From: Prosthecomicrobium pneumaticum
GTDB lineage: Bacteria; Pseudomonadota; Alphaproteobacteria; Rhizobiales; Kaistiaceae
Direction: 5' to 3'
Assembly (NCBI RefSeq): GCF_014199915.1
Contig: NZ_JACHOO010000002.1
Span: 248,001-312,000 of the forward strand
DNA length: 64,000 bases
How positions within the stretch are numbered: position 1 is the first letter of the stretch; the number at the start of each line of letters is the position of its first letter. The position numbers and the translations under genes were made by a program. This document shows, piece by piece, positions 20,122 through 29,168 of the stretch. The notes beneath the pieces are model-generated. The model ran no database searches, was not told the DNA's origin, and saw nothing but the letters and a program-made list of their open reading frames with translations.

Positions 20122-21186
20122 ATGATCAGGAAGTGGTATTTCGCAGTCAATGAATGCGGTGCGCGTGGCATCTACGATCGCCTGATCCGCGCGGCTGTCC
20201 GCTCGTGCCGGGCGAACACCGGCCTTCAGCCGGTCTGCCTCTATGACGGTGGCGATATCCCGCTGCTCGACTGGCTCGCGGCACACGGCGTCACCGTCAT
20301 CCGGCACCGCGTGTCGATCGCCGAGGCGATCGACCGCTGTCCGCCGATGCCCAACTGGGATGCGGCCATCGCGCGAGGCGCCTGTCTGCGGATCGACCTG
20401 CCGCTGATCGAGACGGAGGACGAGTTCGTCCTCTACACCGACAACGACGTGCTGTTCCTCTCCGATCTCGGCTCGACGCCCGAGCCGGAATTCTTCGCCT
20501 GCGCACCGGAATTCGCACCCGATGACTGGAGCTACGTCAACACCGGCGCCATGATCGTCAATGTGCCCGCGATGCGCCGGGAGCACGCCGCCTTCGCCGC
20601 CTTCGCCGCGGCCAATCTCCACCGGCTGCACCGCGAGAAGGGGCCCGCTTACGACCAGAACGCCTACAACGCCTTCTTCGCCGGCCGCTGGTCCCGCCTT
20701 CCGCTCGATCTCAACTGGAAGCCCTATTGGGGCATCGCCCGGCCGCGGATCGTCCATTTCCACGGTCCGAAACCGATGCACATCGACGCGATCCTGCGCG
20801 GCGCGCACGACCTGCCCCCGGTTCTGCACGAACTGGTCGAACAGGACCGGATGGCGAGCGCCTATTGGCTCGGCTGCTGGAATGCCTTCGGCAACGTTGA
20901 TGCCGAGATCATCAAGGGCTTTGTCGATACCGTGACGAGAGAGGGCGGCGCCACGCGGATCTCGGGCTGGGCCGCCGATCAGCGGGGCCGGCCGGTCGCG
21001 CGGCTGCGGGTCCATGCCGATGGCATCGAGGTCGGCCACCGCCGGATCCAGGTCGCGCGCGACGATGTCGCGCGGGCTGGCGCGGGGACGGCGGCGTGCG
21101 GCTTCGAACTCGTGCTCGAAGGCGAGATCGATGCGCCATATGTCATCGCCGGAACCGATACCGTGCTGCCGCGCTCGACGCCGTGA
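20122..21186 (+). CDS. GT8-like glycosyltransferase with C-terminal beta-rich domain
   Basis: A 354-residue protein. The N-terminal about 250 residues look like a GT-A fold transferase: the metal-binding DND (Asp107-Asn108-Asp109 in LYTDNDVLF), the YDQNAYN stretch typical of GT8-like enzymes and a late HFHGPKP motif. The last about 85 residues (starting ISGWAADQRGRPVARLRVHADG) resemble a small beta-sandwich often attached to alphaproteobacterial glycosyltransferases. No signal peptide. It probably decorates a surface polysaccharide. The gene converges on the glycosyltransferase at 21201. Confidence 0.7.
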   Translation: MIRKWYFAVNECGARGIYDRLIRAAVRSCRANTGLQPVCLYDGGDIPLLDWLAAHGVTVIRHRVSIAEAIDRCPPMPNWDAAIARGACLRIDLPLIETEDEFVLYTDNDVLFLSDLGSTPEPEFFACAPEFAPDDWSYVNTGAMIVNVPAMRREHAAFAAFAAANLHRLHREKGPAYDQNAYNAFFAGRWSRLPLDLNWKPYWGIARPRIVHFHGPKPMHIDAILRGAHDLPPVLHELVEQDRMASAYWLGCWNAFGNVDAEIIKGFVDTVTREGGATRISGWAADQRGRPVARLRVHADGIEVGHRRIQVARDDVARAGAGTAACGFELVLEGEIDAPYVIAGTDTVLPRSTP

Positions 21187-21200
21187 CGGGCGGGCACGGA

Positions 21201-22106
21201 TCAACGGCGAGGGGTGACGAGGGAGCACCAGCGCGGCCTGGGCCACGAAAGAACGGCGCCTATCGGCCGCGACCCCTGCCGCCACCAGACGCGGCGCGGC
21301 GGGAGATCGCGCGCGACGGCGTCGGTCGCGGCGAGGAGCGGCCCTGGAAAGGCCTCTTCGACCTCGTTACGGTCGTGTCCCTCGAAGAAGCCGTCTTCGA
21401 AACCGAAAGCGCGGTCCGCCCGGCCGCGCGCCTGCTTGAAGGCGAATTCGGTGCGCGATTTGACGACGTAGTGATTGAGCCGCAGCCGCTCCCAGGACAC
21501 CGTCGAACTGAGACCGAGGCGCTCGGGCGCCGGCGGCACGATCGCCGCGCCGGAGGGCGCGACCAGGCGGAAGCCGGGACTGAGGTGGGCAGCGTGCGGA
21601 TTCGCAGCAGCCCGGAACGCCGCCACCCGGACGATCGACTTGAGGTGCGTGTTGATGAGGAAGTCACGTTCGGCGCGGCGGGTGAAGCGGCGCAGCACGC
21701 CCTCCGGCCCCGCCTGCTCATGGCCCGAAGAGCCGAAGGTCGCCCAGTTGAGCCCGATCGCGCCGACCGTCGGATCGGCGGCGAGCGCCGCGATCGCCGG
21801 ACGGATCGACAGCGCGCCGTCCGTCGGCACGATGAACTCGTCGGCGTCGATAAAGGCGATCCAGTCGATCCCGGCCGAATGGTCGCGCACGATGGTGTCG
21901 TAGGTGAACAGCTGCCGCGCCCGGCCGCGCACGCCGAACGAGCGGACACCCGCCCCGGCGAGGCCGCGGAGCAGCGCGCGCGTGCCGTCCGTGCTCTCAT
22001 TGTCGCCGATGATGAACGCATCGACGCCCACCGCCTTGTGATAGGCGACCCATTCACGCAGATAAGGCGCCTCGTTCTTGACGATGGCGCCGATGGCGAT
22101 CTTCAC
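21201..22106 (-). CDS. Glycosyltransferase family 2-like protein
   Basis: A 301-residue GT-A transferase. Family features are the N-terminal IGAIVKNEAPYLREWV, the nucleotide-site NESTDGT and the metal-binding FIDADEF. It resembles the GT2/GT92-like group common in rhizobia. A GTG at 22106 (MKIAIGAIVKNE) is chosen as start because homologous proteins begin right at this beta strand; upstream the frame stays open but is low-complexity. Only a weak G-rich ribosome-binding site precedes it. Convergent with the 20122 glycosyltransferase, with 14 bases between them. Acceptor sugar unknown. Confidence 0.75.
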   Translation of the reverse strand: MKIAIGAIVKNEAPYLREWVAYHKAVGVDAFIIGDNESTDGTRALLRGLAGAGVRSFGVRGRARQLFTYDTIVRDHSAGIDWIAFIDADEFIVPTDGALSIRPAIAALAADPTVGAIGLNWATFGSSGHEQAGPEGVLRRFTRRAERDFLINTHLKSIVRVAAFRAAANPHAAHLSPGFRLVAPSGAAIVPPAPERLGLSSTVSWERLRLNHYVVKSRTEFAFKQARGRADRAFGFEDGFFEGHDRNEVEEAFPGPLLAATDAVARDLPPRRVWWRQGSRPIGAVLSWPRPRWCSLVTPRR

Positions 22107-22302
22107 GACGGCCCCCCGGCCGATTGCACCGTCTTCATCCGCCCCACGGCACCGCCATCCCCGACAACCGCCGCGACGTGCAACCGCCTGCCGCGAACAA
22201 TCCTCGATACCGGCGCGACGGCGAAGACTTGCGCCGATAATGGCACAGCCCGTCCCGCGCCGCATCCGGATCGACTTCGCGCTTGCAAATTCGCCGAACG
22301 AG

Positions 22303-22334
22303 GGCATTACCTAGCCGCAAAGGCGGCATTACCT
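22303..22334. repeat. Direct repeat GGCATTACCT upstream of the small ORF and wrbA
   Basis: Two perfect copies of GGCATTACCT (22303-22312 and 22325-22334) lie 22 bases apart, close to two helical turns, in the 280-base gap between the GT2 gene and the small protein gene. Such spacing is compatible with a regulator binding one face of the DNA. No function is shown. Confidence 0.35.
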
Positions 22335-22386
22335 CGTTTTGCCCCTCCAGACCTCCTTTTGCCCCAGCGCCGGAGTTTTCCAGACA

Positions 22387-22563
22387 GTGCCGAAGAACGC
22401 AAAGCTGGTGGCCCTGCGCGGCCGCCTCGTCGAAGCGCAGGAGAAGCTGCTGATGCAGGCGGCCGACGCCGGTGCCCTGCCCTCCGACAAGCAGCTCGCC
22501 AAGATCGCCGATCTCGAAGCCGCGATCGCCGCGGTCGAGCACATGCTCGACGACAAGGCCTGA
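22387..22563 (+). CDS. Small conserved-looking helical protein
   Basis: A 58-residue protein starting at GTG ([14 protein letters not shown]), with CCGGAG about ten bases upstream. The sequence has a heptad-like pattern of Leu/Ala and charged residues, suggesting a short coiled coil. I do not know a named family. The codon use matches the genome and the frame ends 100 bases before wrbA, so it may be in the same transcript. An ATG 48 bases further upstream would add an unlikely 16-residue extension. Confidence 0.5.
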   Translation: MPKNAKLVALRGRLVEAQEKLLMQAADAGALPSDKQLAKIADLEAAIAAVEHMLDDKA

Positions 22564-22663
22564 CGCCGTCTCGAATCCGCGAAAGGACCGTTCACCATTC
22601 GCGGCCTATCGAGGCCGAGCCGGATCGATCATTCGTCGCCCTGCGTTTTCACGGAAGGCGACC

Positions 22664-23275
22664 ATGACCAAGATTCTCGTTCTCTATTATTCCTCCTGGG
22701 GCCATATTGAGCAGATGGCCGAGGCCGCGGCCGAGGGCGCGCGCTCGACCGGCGCCACCGTCTCGCTGAAGCGCGTGCCGGAACTGGTGCCCGAGGACGT
22801 CGCCAAGGCTTCCTATTACAAGCTCGACCAGAAGGCGCCGATCGCCGTGCCGGACGAGCTCGCCGACTATGACGGTATCATCTTCGCCGCGCCCACCCGC
22901 TATGGCGTGATGGCGGCGCAGATGAAGAACTTCCTCGACCAGACCGGCGCGCTCTGGGCGGCCGGCAAGCTGGTCGGCAAGGTCGGCTCGGTGATCACCT
23001 CGACCGCCACCCAGCACGGCGGCCAGGAAGCGACGATCCTCACCTTCCATCCGGTGCTGCTGCATCACGGCATGGTCGTCGTCGGCCTGCCCTATGCCTT
23101 CCAGGGCCAGATGGGCGTCGAGGAAGTGAAGGGCGGCTCGCCCTATGGCGCCGCGACCATCACCGGCGGCGACGGCAGCCGCCAGCCCTCGGCGATCGAG
23201 CTCGAGGCCGCCCGCTATCAGGGCGCGCATGTCGCGAAGATCGCCGCCAAGCTGGCCGAGCCGGTCGCCGCCTGA
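22664..23275 (+). CDS. wrbA: NAD(P)H:quinone oxidoreductase WrbA
   Basis: Flavodoxin-fold, FMN-dependent quinone reductase of 203 residues, the usual WrbA length. The phosphate-binding loop [12 protein letters not shown], the [20 protein letters not shown] segment and the [10 protein letters not shown] stretch are diagnostic. It reduces quinones by two electrons, avoiding semiquinone formation, and is often part of the oxidative or stationary stress response. The ATG at 22664 has GGAAGG upstream. A strong terminator follows the gene. Confidence 0.93.
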   Translation: MTKILVLYYSSWGHIEQMAEAAAEGARSTGATVSLKRVPELVPEDVAKASYYKLDQKAPIAVPDELADYDGIIFAAPTRYGVMAAQMKNFLDQTGALWAAGKLVGKVGSVITSTATQHGGQEATILTFHPVLLHHGMVVVGLPYAFQGQMGVEEVKGGSPYGAATITGGDGSRQPSAIELEAARYQGAHVAKIAAKLAEPVAA

Positions 23276-23300
23276 TCGTCCGTCACGCTCGTTTCGAGAA

Positions 23301-23340
23301 GGGCGCTCCGGCTATGCGGCCGGGGCGCCCTTTTCTCTTC
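23301..23340 (+). terminator. Rho-independent terminator after wrbA
   Basis: A 12-base stem (GGGCGCTCCGGC at 23301-23312 pairing with GCCGGGGCGCCC at 23319-23330, one G-T pair) with loop TATGCG is followed by TTTTCTCTT. It lies 25 bases after the wrbA stop and ends that transcript before the metallo-hydrolase gene. Confidence 0.9.
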
Positions 23341-23381
23341 GGCCCGCCGGGCGCTATAGGAGCGGGGACACGGAGGCGCCG

Positions 23382-24287
23382 GTGCCCGAACTGAGCTTCG
23401 ACCGCAATTTCGACCCGGCCTATGGCGCGCTCGTCGCGCTCGCGCCCGGCGTCCGCCGGATGACCGCGCCCAATCCCTCGCCCTTTACCTTCCACGGCAC
23501 CAACACCTATGTCGTCGGCCGCGGCGCGGTTGCCGTCATCGATCCCGGTCCGGACGACGAACGGCATATCGCCGCCCTCCTCGCCGCGCTCGAGGGCGAG
23601 CGGGTCGCCGCCATCCTCGTCACCCACAGCCATCGCGACCATTCGCCCGGCGCGCGCCGGCTCGCCGCGGCGACCGGCGCGCCCGTCCATGCCGAGGGGC
23701 CGCACCGCGCCGCGCGACCGGCCTCGGCGGAGGAGCCCGCCACCGATGCCGGCGGCGACCTCGCCTTCCGGCCGGACGTCCGGCTCGCCGACGGCGCCCT
23801 GGTCGAGGGCGAGGGCTATGCGCTCGAGGCGGTGGCGACGCCCGGCCATGCCGCCAACCACCTCGCCTTCGCGCTCGCCGGCACGCCTCTCCTGTTCTCC
23901 GGTGACCATGTGATGGCGTGGGCGACGACGGTGATCGCCCCGCCCGACGGCGCGATGGCCGACTACATGGCCTCGCTCGACCGGCTCGCGGCGCGGCCGG
24001 AGACCGCCTATCTGCCGGGCCATGGCGGTCCGGTCACCGACGCCCCGGCCTTCGTGCGAGCCCTGAAGGCGCACCGGAAGATCCGCGAACGCGCGATCCT
24101 CGAGCGGATCCGGCAGGGTGATCGGACGGTGGCGGCGATCGTTGCGGCGATCTACCGCGACACGCCCGCCGCGCTGCACGGCGCGGCCGGCCTCTCGGTC
24201 TTCGCCCACCTCGAGGATCTGGTCGGGCGTGGATTGATCGGCGCGCCTGAGGGATTGCGGCTCGACGGCCAGTTCGTGCCGGCCTGA
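23382..24287 (+). CDS. Metallo-beta-lactamase-fold hydrolase, LACTB2-like
   Basis: A 301-residue MBL-fold protein. The metal motif HxHxDH appears as THSHRDH, and NPSPFTFHGTNTY near the N-terminus plus a C-terminal winged-helix-like segment (about residues 215-285) match the LACTB2 / RNase-like subgroup. Family members hydrolyse RNA or thioesters; the substrate here is not evident. The GTG at 23382 with CGGAGG upstream is taken as start, because the longer frame would run back through the wrbA terminator. Confidence 0.8.
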   Translation: MPELSFDRNFDPAYGALVALAPGVRRMTAPNPSPFTFHGTNTYVVGRGAVAVIDPGPDDERHIAALLAALEGERVAAILVTHSHRDHSPGARRLAAATGAPVHAEGPHRAARPASAEEPATDAGGDLAFRPDVRLADGALVEGEGYALEAVATPGHAANHLAFALAGTPLLFSGDHVMAWATTVIAPPDGAMADYMASLDRLAARPETAYLPGHGGPVTDAPAFVRALKAHRKIRERAILERIRQGDRTVAAIVAAIYRDTPAALHGAAGLSVFAHLEDLVGRGLIGAPEGLRLDGQFVPA

Positions 24288-24290
24288 GCT

Positions 24291-24716
24291 TCAGAGGCGA
24301 TCGAGCGTCGCCCGGTCGCGCGCGCCGGCGAAGAAGAGATCGAGCGCCCGCCCGAAGATCTCGCCCGGCGCCACCGCGTCGAACAGCGTCATCGAGGAGC
24401 GGAATTTCAGGTCGTCCGGGGCGCCGAAAATTGCGCCGATCGGCCGCCCGGCATGGCCGCAGACGAGTGCGGTCCAATCACGCAGCCGCGGCCCGAGCAG
24501 CGGATGGGCGAGATAGGCGGCGGCCTCCGCGCGCGAGCGGATCGCATAGCGCACCGCATGGGCGCTGGAGCCGAGGCCGGCCACCTGTGGGAAGACGAAC
24601 CACATCCAATGGGTCTCCTTCCGCCCGCGCCTCAGCTCGCGCTCGACGGTCTCGGCCAGCGGCCGCTGCGCCGCGACGAAGCGCTCGAGGTCATGGGGGT
24701 CCGATTCGTCCGCCAT
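24291..24716 (-). CDS. DUF1810 family protein
   Basis: A 141-residue cytoplasmic protein of the DUF1810 family. It shows the family features DLERFVAAQ, THWMWFVFPQ and an SxxMTLF near the C-terminus (RSSMTLFDAV). Function is unproven; some homologues have been linked to NADAR-like ADP-ribose chemistry. The ATG at 24716 has AAAGGAGA upstream. It converges on the MBL gene with only three bases between the stop codons and lies divergent from the histidine kinase gene. Confidence 0.82.
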   Translation of the reverse strand: MADESDPHDLERFVAAQRPLAETVERELRRGRKETHWMWFVFPQVAGLGSSAHAVRYAIRSRAEAAAYLAHPLLGPRLRDWTALVCGHAGRPIGAIFGAPDDLKFRSSMTLFDAVAPGEIFGRALDLFFAGARDRATLDRL

Positions 24717-24821
24717 GGCGCGGTCTCCTTTCGCCCCGGGTGATGGCGCGCCGCACCGTTCTGCCCTAAACAGCAGGGTCGAGCCACAGAAGAGGGAAGC
24801 CGGCCGGGCCGGCGTGCGCGC

Positions 24822-27281
24822 GTGCAGCCCATCGACTTCGAGATGATCTTCGGCACAGCGCCGAACCCCTATGTCGTGCTCGACCGCCAGTTCGTCATCG
24901 TCGCGATGAACGCGGCTTATCTCGCCGTGACCGGACGGCGGCGCGAGGACATCGTCGGGCGCGGCATCTTCGAGGCCTTTCCGAGCGATCCGGCCTCCGA
25001 CAGCCACAGGCAGCTCCGGACGAGCCTCGAGAACGTGCTGCGGCACAAGGCGCCGGACCATCTGCCGCTGATCCACTACGACATCGCCCTCCCCGACGGC
25101 TCCGGCTTCGAGGAGCGCTACTGGAGCGCGACCCACGCGCCCCTCTTCGGGCGGGACGGCGAGGTCGCCTTGATCCTGCAGCACACCCAGGATGTCACCG
25201 AACTGCACGGACTGCGCCTGCTCGCGGGGTCGGATGCCGCTGGGGTCGGCATGAGCCTGTTGCGCCGGGCGCAGGAGGTGCAGGAGACGAACGCGGCGCT
25301 CGAGGCCGAGCGACGCCAGTTGCAGGCCCTGTTCGCGCAGGCGCCCGGCTTCGTCGCCGTGCTCTCGGGTCCCAGCCACGTCTTCACGATGACCAACCAG
25401 GCCTATCGGCGGCTGGTCGGCAACCGGCCCATCCTCGGGCGCGACATCCGCGAGGCGCTGCCCGAGGTGGCGGAACAGGGCTTCGTCGGCCTGCTCGATC
25501 AGGTCTATGAGACCGGCCGCCCCTTCGTCGGCCGCACGGTCCAGGTCCTGCTCGATTACGGCGACCGGCGCGAGGAGCATTTCCTCGACTTCGTCTACCA
25601 GCCGATCGCCGCCGCGGACGGCACGGTGTCGGGCATTTTCGTGCAGGGTCACGACGTCACCGAGCAGAAGCGCGCCGCCGATGCGCTGCGCGAGAGCGAG
25701 GCCCGCTTCCGGCTCGTCGCCGAGAACGCCCCGGTCATGCTGTGGATGGGCGACCAGCACGGCAAATGCGTCTATCTCAACCGGATGCAGCGCGAGTTCT
25801 GGGGCGTCGCCGAGGAGGAGATCACCCGCTTCGACTGGTTCGCGACGATCCACCCGGACGATTTCGCGCAGCTCGCCGCCCCCTTCGAGACCGGCATGCG
25901 CAACCAGGCCGCCTTCGAGGTCGAGGCGCGCTTCCGGTGTGCCGCCGACGGCGCCTACCGTATCCTGCGCACCAGCGCCCAGCCGCGCTTCGACGGCAAG
26001 GGCGCCTTCCTCGGCATGATCGGCGTCAACATGGACGTCACCGAGACCCGACGCGCCGAGGAAGAGTTGCGCCGGCTCGCCGAAACACTCGAATCCCGCG
26101 TCATCAGCGAGATTGCCGAGCGCCGTCAGGCGGAAGCGACGCTCGTCCAGATGCAGAAGATGGAGGCGATCGGCAAGCTGACCGGCGGCGTGGCGCACGA
26201 CTTCAACAACCTGCTCCAGGTCGTCTCCGGCAATCTCCACCTCCTCGCCAAGGACGTCGCCGGCAATGAGCGGGCGGAGCGCCGCGTCGCCAACGCGCTC
26301 GCCGGGGTGAGCCGCGGCGCCAAGCTCGCCGGCCACCTGCTCGCCTTCGGCCGCCGGCAGGCGCTGGAGCCGAAAGTGGTGAAGATCGGCCGCTTCGTCA
26401 CCGGTATGGAGGACATGCTCAGGCGGACGATCGGCGACGGCATCGAGATCGAGACGATCATCTCGGGCGGGCTGTGGAACACCTTCGTCGACCCGACCCA
26501 GATCGAGAACGCCGTGCTCAATCTCGCGATCAACGCCCGTGATGCGATGGACGGCTATGGCAAGCTGACGATCGAACTCGGCAACGCCTATATCGACGAC
26601 GCCTATGCCCGCACCAATGTCGACGCCGCGCCGGGCCAGTATGTGATGCTCGCCGTCACCGATACGGGCAGCGGCATGACGCCGGACGTGCTCGCCCAGG
26701 CCTTCGAGCCCTTCTTCTCGACCAAGCCCGAGGGCAAGGGCACCGGCCTCGGCCTCTCCATGGTCTATGGCTTCGTGCGTCAGTCGGGCGGCCATGTGAA
26801 GATCTACAGCGAGGTCGGCCAGGGCACGACGGTGCGGCTCTACCTGCCGCGCGCCGAGGACGACGAGGACATCCTCGCTACTCCGGATCTCGCCCCCGTC
26901 GACGGCGGCAGCGAGACCATTCTCGTCGCCGAGGACGACGAGGAGGTGCGGGCGACCGTAGTCGAGCTTCTGACCGATCTCGGCTATCGCGTGCTGAAGG
27001 CGAAGGACGCGGCGGGCGCCCTGTCGGTGATCGAAAGCGGCGTGCCGATCGACCTCCTCTTCACGGACGTCGTCATGCCCGGTCCCTTGAAGAGCCCGGA
27101 GCTCGCCCGCAAGGCGCGGGAGCGGCTGCCCGGCGTCGCCGTGCTGTTCACCTCCGGCTACACCGAGAATTCGATCGTACATGGCGGCCGGCTCGATCCC
27201 GGCGTCGAGCTGCTGTCGAAGCCCTATACGCGCGATGCGCTCGCCCGCAAGATCCGCCAGGTGCTCGCCGGCCGGCGCTGA
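24822..27281 (+). CDS. Soluble hybrid sensor histidine kinase with PAS domains and receiver
   Basis: An 819-residue sensor kinase with no membrane segment. Three PAS modules fill residues 1 to about 410: starting FGTAPNPYVVLDR, APGFVAVLSG and FRLVAENAPVMLWM. The phospho-acceptor is His459 in GGVAHDFNNLLQ. ATPase boxes follow: N-box NLAINARDAMD, G1 DTGSGM, G2 GKGTGLGLSMVYGF. A C-terminal receiver has acidic pair EDDEE, phospho-Asp749 (LLFTDVVMPG) and Lys in SKPYTR. The HDFNNLL type often signals through a separate response regulator. No such partner lies nearby, so it is an orphan kinase. It starts at a GTG; the signal sensed is unknown. Confidence 0.9.
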   Translation: MQPIDFEMIFGTAPNPYVVLDRQFVIVAMNAAYLAVTGRRREDIVGRGIFEAFPSDPASDSHRQLRTSLENVLRHKAPDHLPLIHYDIALPDGSGFEERYWSATHAPLFGRDGEVALILQHTQDVTELHGLRLLAGSDAAGVGMSLLRRAQEVQETNAALEAERRQLQALFAQAPGFVAVLSGPSHVFTMTNQAYRRLVGNRPILGRDIREALPEVAEQGFVGLLDQVYETGRPFVGRTVQVLLDYGDRREEHFLDFVYQPIAAADGTVSGIFVQGHDVTEQKRAADALRESEARFRLVAENAPVMLWMGDQHGKCVYLNRMQREFWGVAEEEITRFDWFATIHPDDFAQLAAPFETGMRNQAAFEVEARFRCAADGAYRILRTSAQPRFDGKGAFLGMIGVNMDVTETRRAEEELRRLAETLESRVISEIAERRQAEATLVQMQKMEAIGKLTGGVAHDFNNLLQVVSGNLHLLAKDVAGNERAERRVANALAGVSRGAKLAGHLLAFGRRQALEPKVVKIGRFVTGMEDMLRRTIGDGIEIETIISGGLWNTFVDPTQIENAVLNLAINARDAMDGYGKLTIELGNAYIDDAYARTNVDAAPGQYVMLAVTDTGSGMTPDVLAQAFEPFFSTKPEGKGTGLGLSMVYGFVRQSGGHVKIYSEVGQGTTVRLYLPRAEDDEDILATPDLAPVDGGSETILVAEDDEEVRATVVELLTDLGYRVLKAKDAAGALSVIESGVPIDLLFTDVVMPGPLKSPELARKARERLPGVAVLFTSGYTENSIVHGGRLDPGVELLSKPYTRDALARKIRQVLAGRR

Positions 27282-27293
27282 GCCGGGCGCGGC

Positions 27294-28142
27294 TCAACGC
27301 GCCGGAGCGGCGTCGGGCGGCGGACCGTCCGGCGGCGCGACGAGCGGCGTCTCGGCATCGGCTGGGGCCGCGGCGGGCGCATCGACCACACCCTGCAGCG
27401 CCGCGTCGAGATCGGCGAGGAAACCGCGGATGCGCCGGGCGTTGTCGCCGAGATCGTGACCACCGGTGCGCCAGGCCGAGCGCATGTCGACGAGCGAGCC
27501 GCGTCCGTCGGCGAGCACGCGCAGCACGACGTCGACCTCGAGCGCGAGCAGGAGCGTGCGTGCCTCGCCCTCGATCCAGCCGATCCCCTCCGTCTCGCGC
27601 GGCCCCTGCGCGTCGAGCACGGTCCAGCCGCGCCGGGCGAAAAGGGCCTGCGCCTCGGCGAAGACGCGCTCCGGCGCCACCGGATAATGGCGCGGCACGA
27701 GATGGGGATAGGCGGCGGCCTGAACGGCGTATTCGGCCGCGTCGGGCGGCGGGCGGTTCCAGATGCCGTCCGGCGCAGCGGCGAAGAGCGGCGGATCGAC
27801 GGGATCCGTCGATATGTCCGTGAGCGGGGGGAAGACGAGCATCGCCGCCACCGCGACGGCCGGCGGACCGAGCGCCACGGCGCCGAAGGACAGGCCGCGC
27901 AGCGCGAGGCCGAAGCCGGCCGAGCCGTCGCGCCAGATTTCGACGAGGGCGAGGACGGCGAGCCCGACCGCCGCCGCCGCGAGCAGCAGCGCGACCCCGA
28001 GCGAGGCGAACATCGCCACCGTGTCGATCGCCTGCAACCGGTGCAGGAGCGCGGCGACGATCAGCAGCGGCACCGGCAGCAGCGACGCCCGGGCGCTCCA
28101 GAAGGCGGAGGCGGCAGTGGTTCGACGGATACGGCCCGGCAT
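27294..28142 (-). CDS. DUF1499 family membrane protein
   Basis: A 282-residue protein. The N-terminal half has three hydrophobic segments (about residues 14-35, 42-66 and 82-105). The C-terminal half is a DUF1499 domain beginning at PPLTDISTD, with GWIEGEARTLLLALEVDVVLRV and SxWRxGGHDLGxNxRRIR-type stretches. It ends in a Pro/Ala-rich tail. Function unknown. The ATG at 28142 is preferred to a TTG two codons upstream. It converges on the kinase gene and diverges from the 28300 gene. Confidence 0.8.
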   Translation of the reverse strand: MPGRIRRTTAASAFWSARASLLPVPLLIVAALLHRLQAIDTVAMFASLGVALLLAAAAVGLAVLALVEIWRDGSAGFGLALRGLSFGAVALGPPAVAVAAMLVFPPLTDISTDPVDPPLFAAAPDGIWNRPPPDAAEYAVQAAAYPHLVPRHYPVAPERVFAEAQALFARRGWTVLDAQGPRETEGIGWIEGEARTLLLALEVDVVLRVLADGRGSLVDMRSAWRTGGHDLGDNARRIRGFLADLDAALQGVVDAPAAAPADAETPLVAPPDGPPPDAAPAR

Positions 28143-28299
28143 GACCAAGGATCGCTTCGGAGGGTGTGTCTTCTATCACACGATGCCGGATCGGGCACGT
28201 GCTAACCCCGTCTCGCACCAAGAAACGGCCATATTGGGCCGTCACATCCAGAACGCGAGCGGGCGAGAGGCTCCCGCGTACAACCACCCGAGACCCGAA

Positions 28300-28491
28300 A
28301 TGACCCGGCCGAAAGACCCGACCTTCCGCTCGAAGACCGAACGGGACCGCGAAGAGGAACTGAAGGCGCGCTATCGCGACCTCGGCAACCCCGAACTGGT
28401 CGCCGCGACCCGGCAGCTGAAGGCCGCGAAGCCCTTGCCGCGCCCGCAGCAGATGCAGGCGCAGCAGAAGTCCGAGCGCGAGTTCGACTGA
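28300..28491 (+). CDS. Small charged protein of unknown function
   Basis: A 63-residue, highly charged protein (start MTRPKDPTFRSKTERDREEELK) rich in Arg, Lys, Glu and Gln with no hydrophobic segment, probably helical or disordered. The ATG at 28300 is preferred because the residues after it show normal charged-protein composition, whereas the upstream in-frame extension does not. It resembles small uncharacterised alphaproteobacterial proteins, but I cannot name a family. It converges on the LysE exporter gene. Confidence 0.5.
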   Translation: MTRPKDPTFRSKTERDREEELKARYRDLGNPELVAATRQLKAAKPLPRPQQMQAQQKSEREFD

Positions 28492-28519
28492 GTAGCGGGC
28501 CGGCCGGCGGCGGCACCGG

Positions 28520-29137
28520 TCAGCCGAGCATGACCATCGCCTGACGCACGAGCGACAGGGCGATCAGCGTCATCACCGTGCCGATCATCAGATCGAGGAC
28601 GCGCCAGGCCGCCGGCCGCGCAAAAAGGGGCGCGAGCAACCGCGCCCCGAAGCCGAGCGAAAAGAACCAGGCGAAGGAGGCCGCCGCCGCGCCGAGACCG
28701 AAGGCGAGCCGCGCCGGCCCCTCGTGCCGCCCGGACAGCGAGCCGAGCAGCACGACCGTATCGAGATAGACGTGCGGGTTGAGGAAGGTGAAGGCCGCCG
28801 CCGTGGCGATCGCCGGCCCGAGCCGCATCTGCGCCGCACCCGCCGCCGACAGCCCGCCCGGAGACGCTGCACGCCGGAAGGCGAGCGCGCCATAGGCGAA
28901 CAGGAACAGCGCGCCACCGAGCGTCACCCCGAGCAGAAGACGCGGCGCCGCGGTGACGAGGCTGCCGAGCCCCGCGACACCCGCCGCGATCAGCACCGCA
29001 TCGGCAAGCGCGCAGAAGAGCACGATCGGCAATACGTGTCGCCGGGCGAGGCCCTGGCGCAGCACATAGGCGTTCTGCGCCCCGATCGCGACGATCAGGC
29101 TGGCGCCGAGCAGGAAGCCCTCGAGAGCGGCATGCAT
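28520..29137 (-). CDS. LysE/ArgO family amino-acid exporter
   Basis: A 205-residue inner-membrane protein with about six hydrophobic segments. The N-terminal LIVAIGAQNAYVLRQG and the FLNPHVYLDTVVLLGS motif are diagnostic for the LysE/ArgO family, which exports basic amino acids such as arginine and lysine. The start ATG at 29137 (MHAALEGFLLG) is supported by homologue length. No adjacent lysG/argP-type regulator is seen, although one often accompanies this gene elsewhere. Confidence 0.9.
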   Translation of the reverse strand: MHAALEGFLLGASLIVAIGAQNAYVLRQGLARRHVLPIVLFCALADAVLIAAGVAGLGSLVTAAPRLLLGVTLGGALFLFAYGALAFRRAASPGGLSAAGAAQMRLGPAIATAAAFTFLNPHVYLDTVVLLGSLSGRHEGPARLAFGLGAAAASFAWFFSLGFGARLLAPLFARPAAWRVLDLMIGTVMTLIALSLVRQAMVMLG

Positions 29138-29168
29138 GGGGAAACGAAGTCCTCGGCGCGGAATCGGA

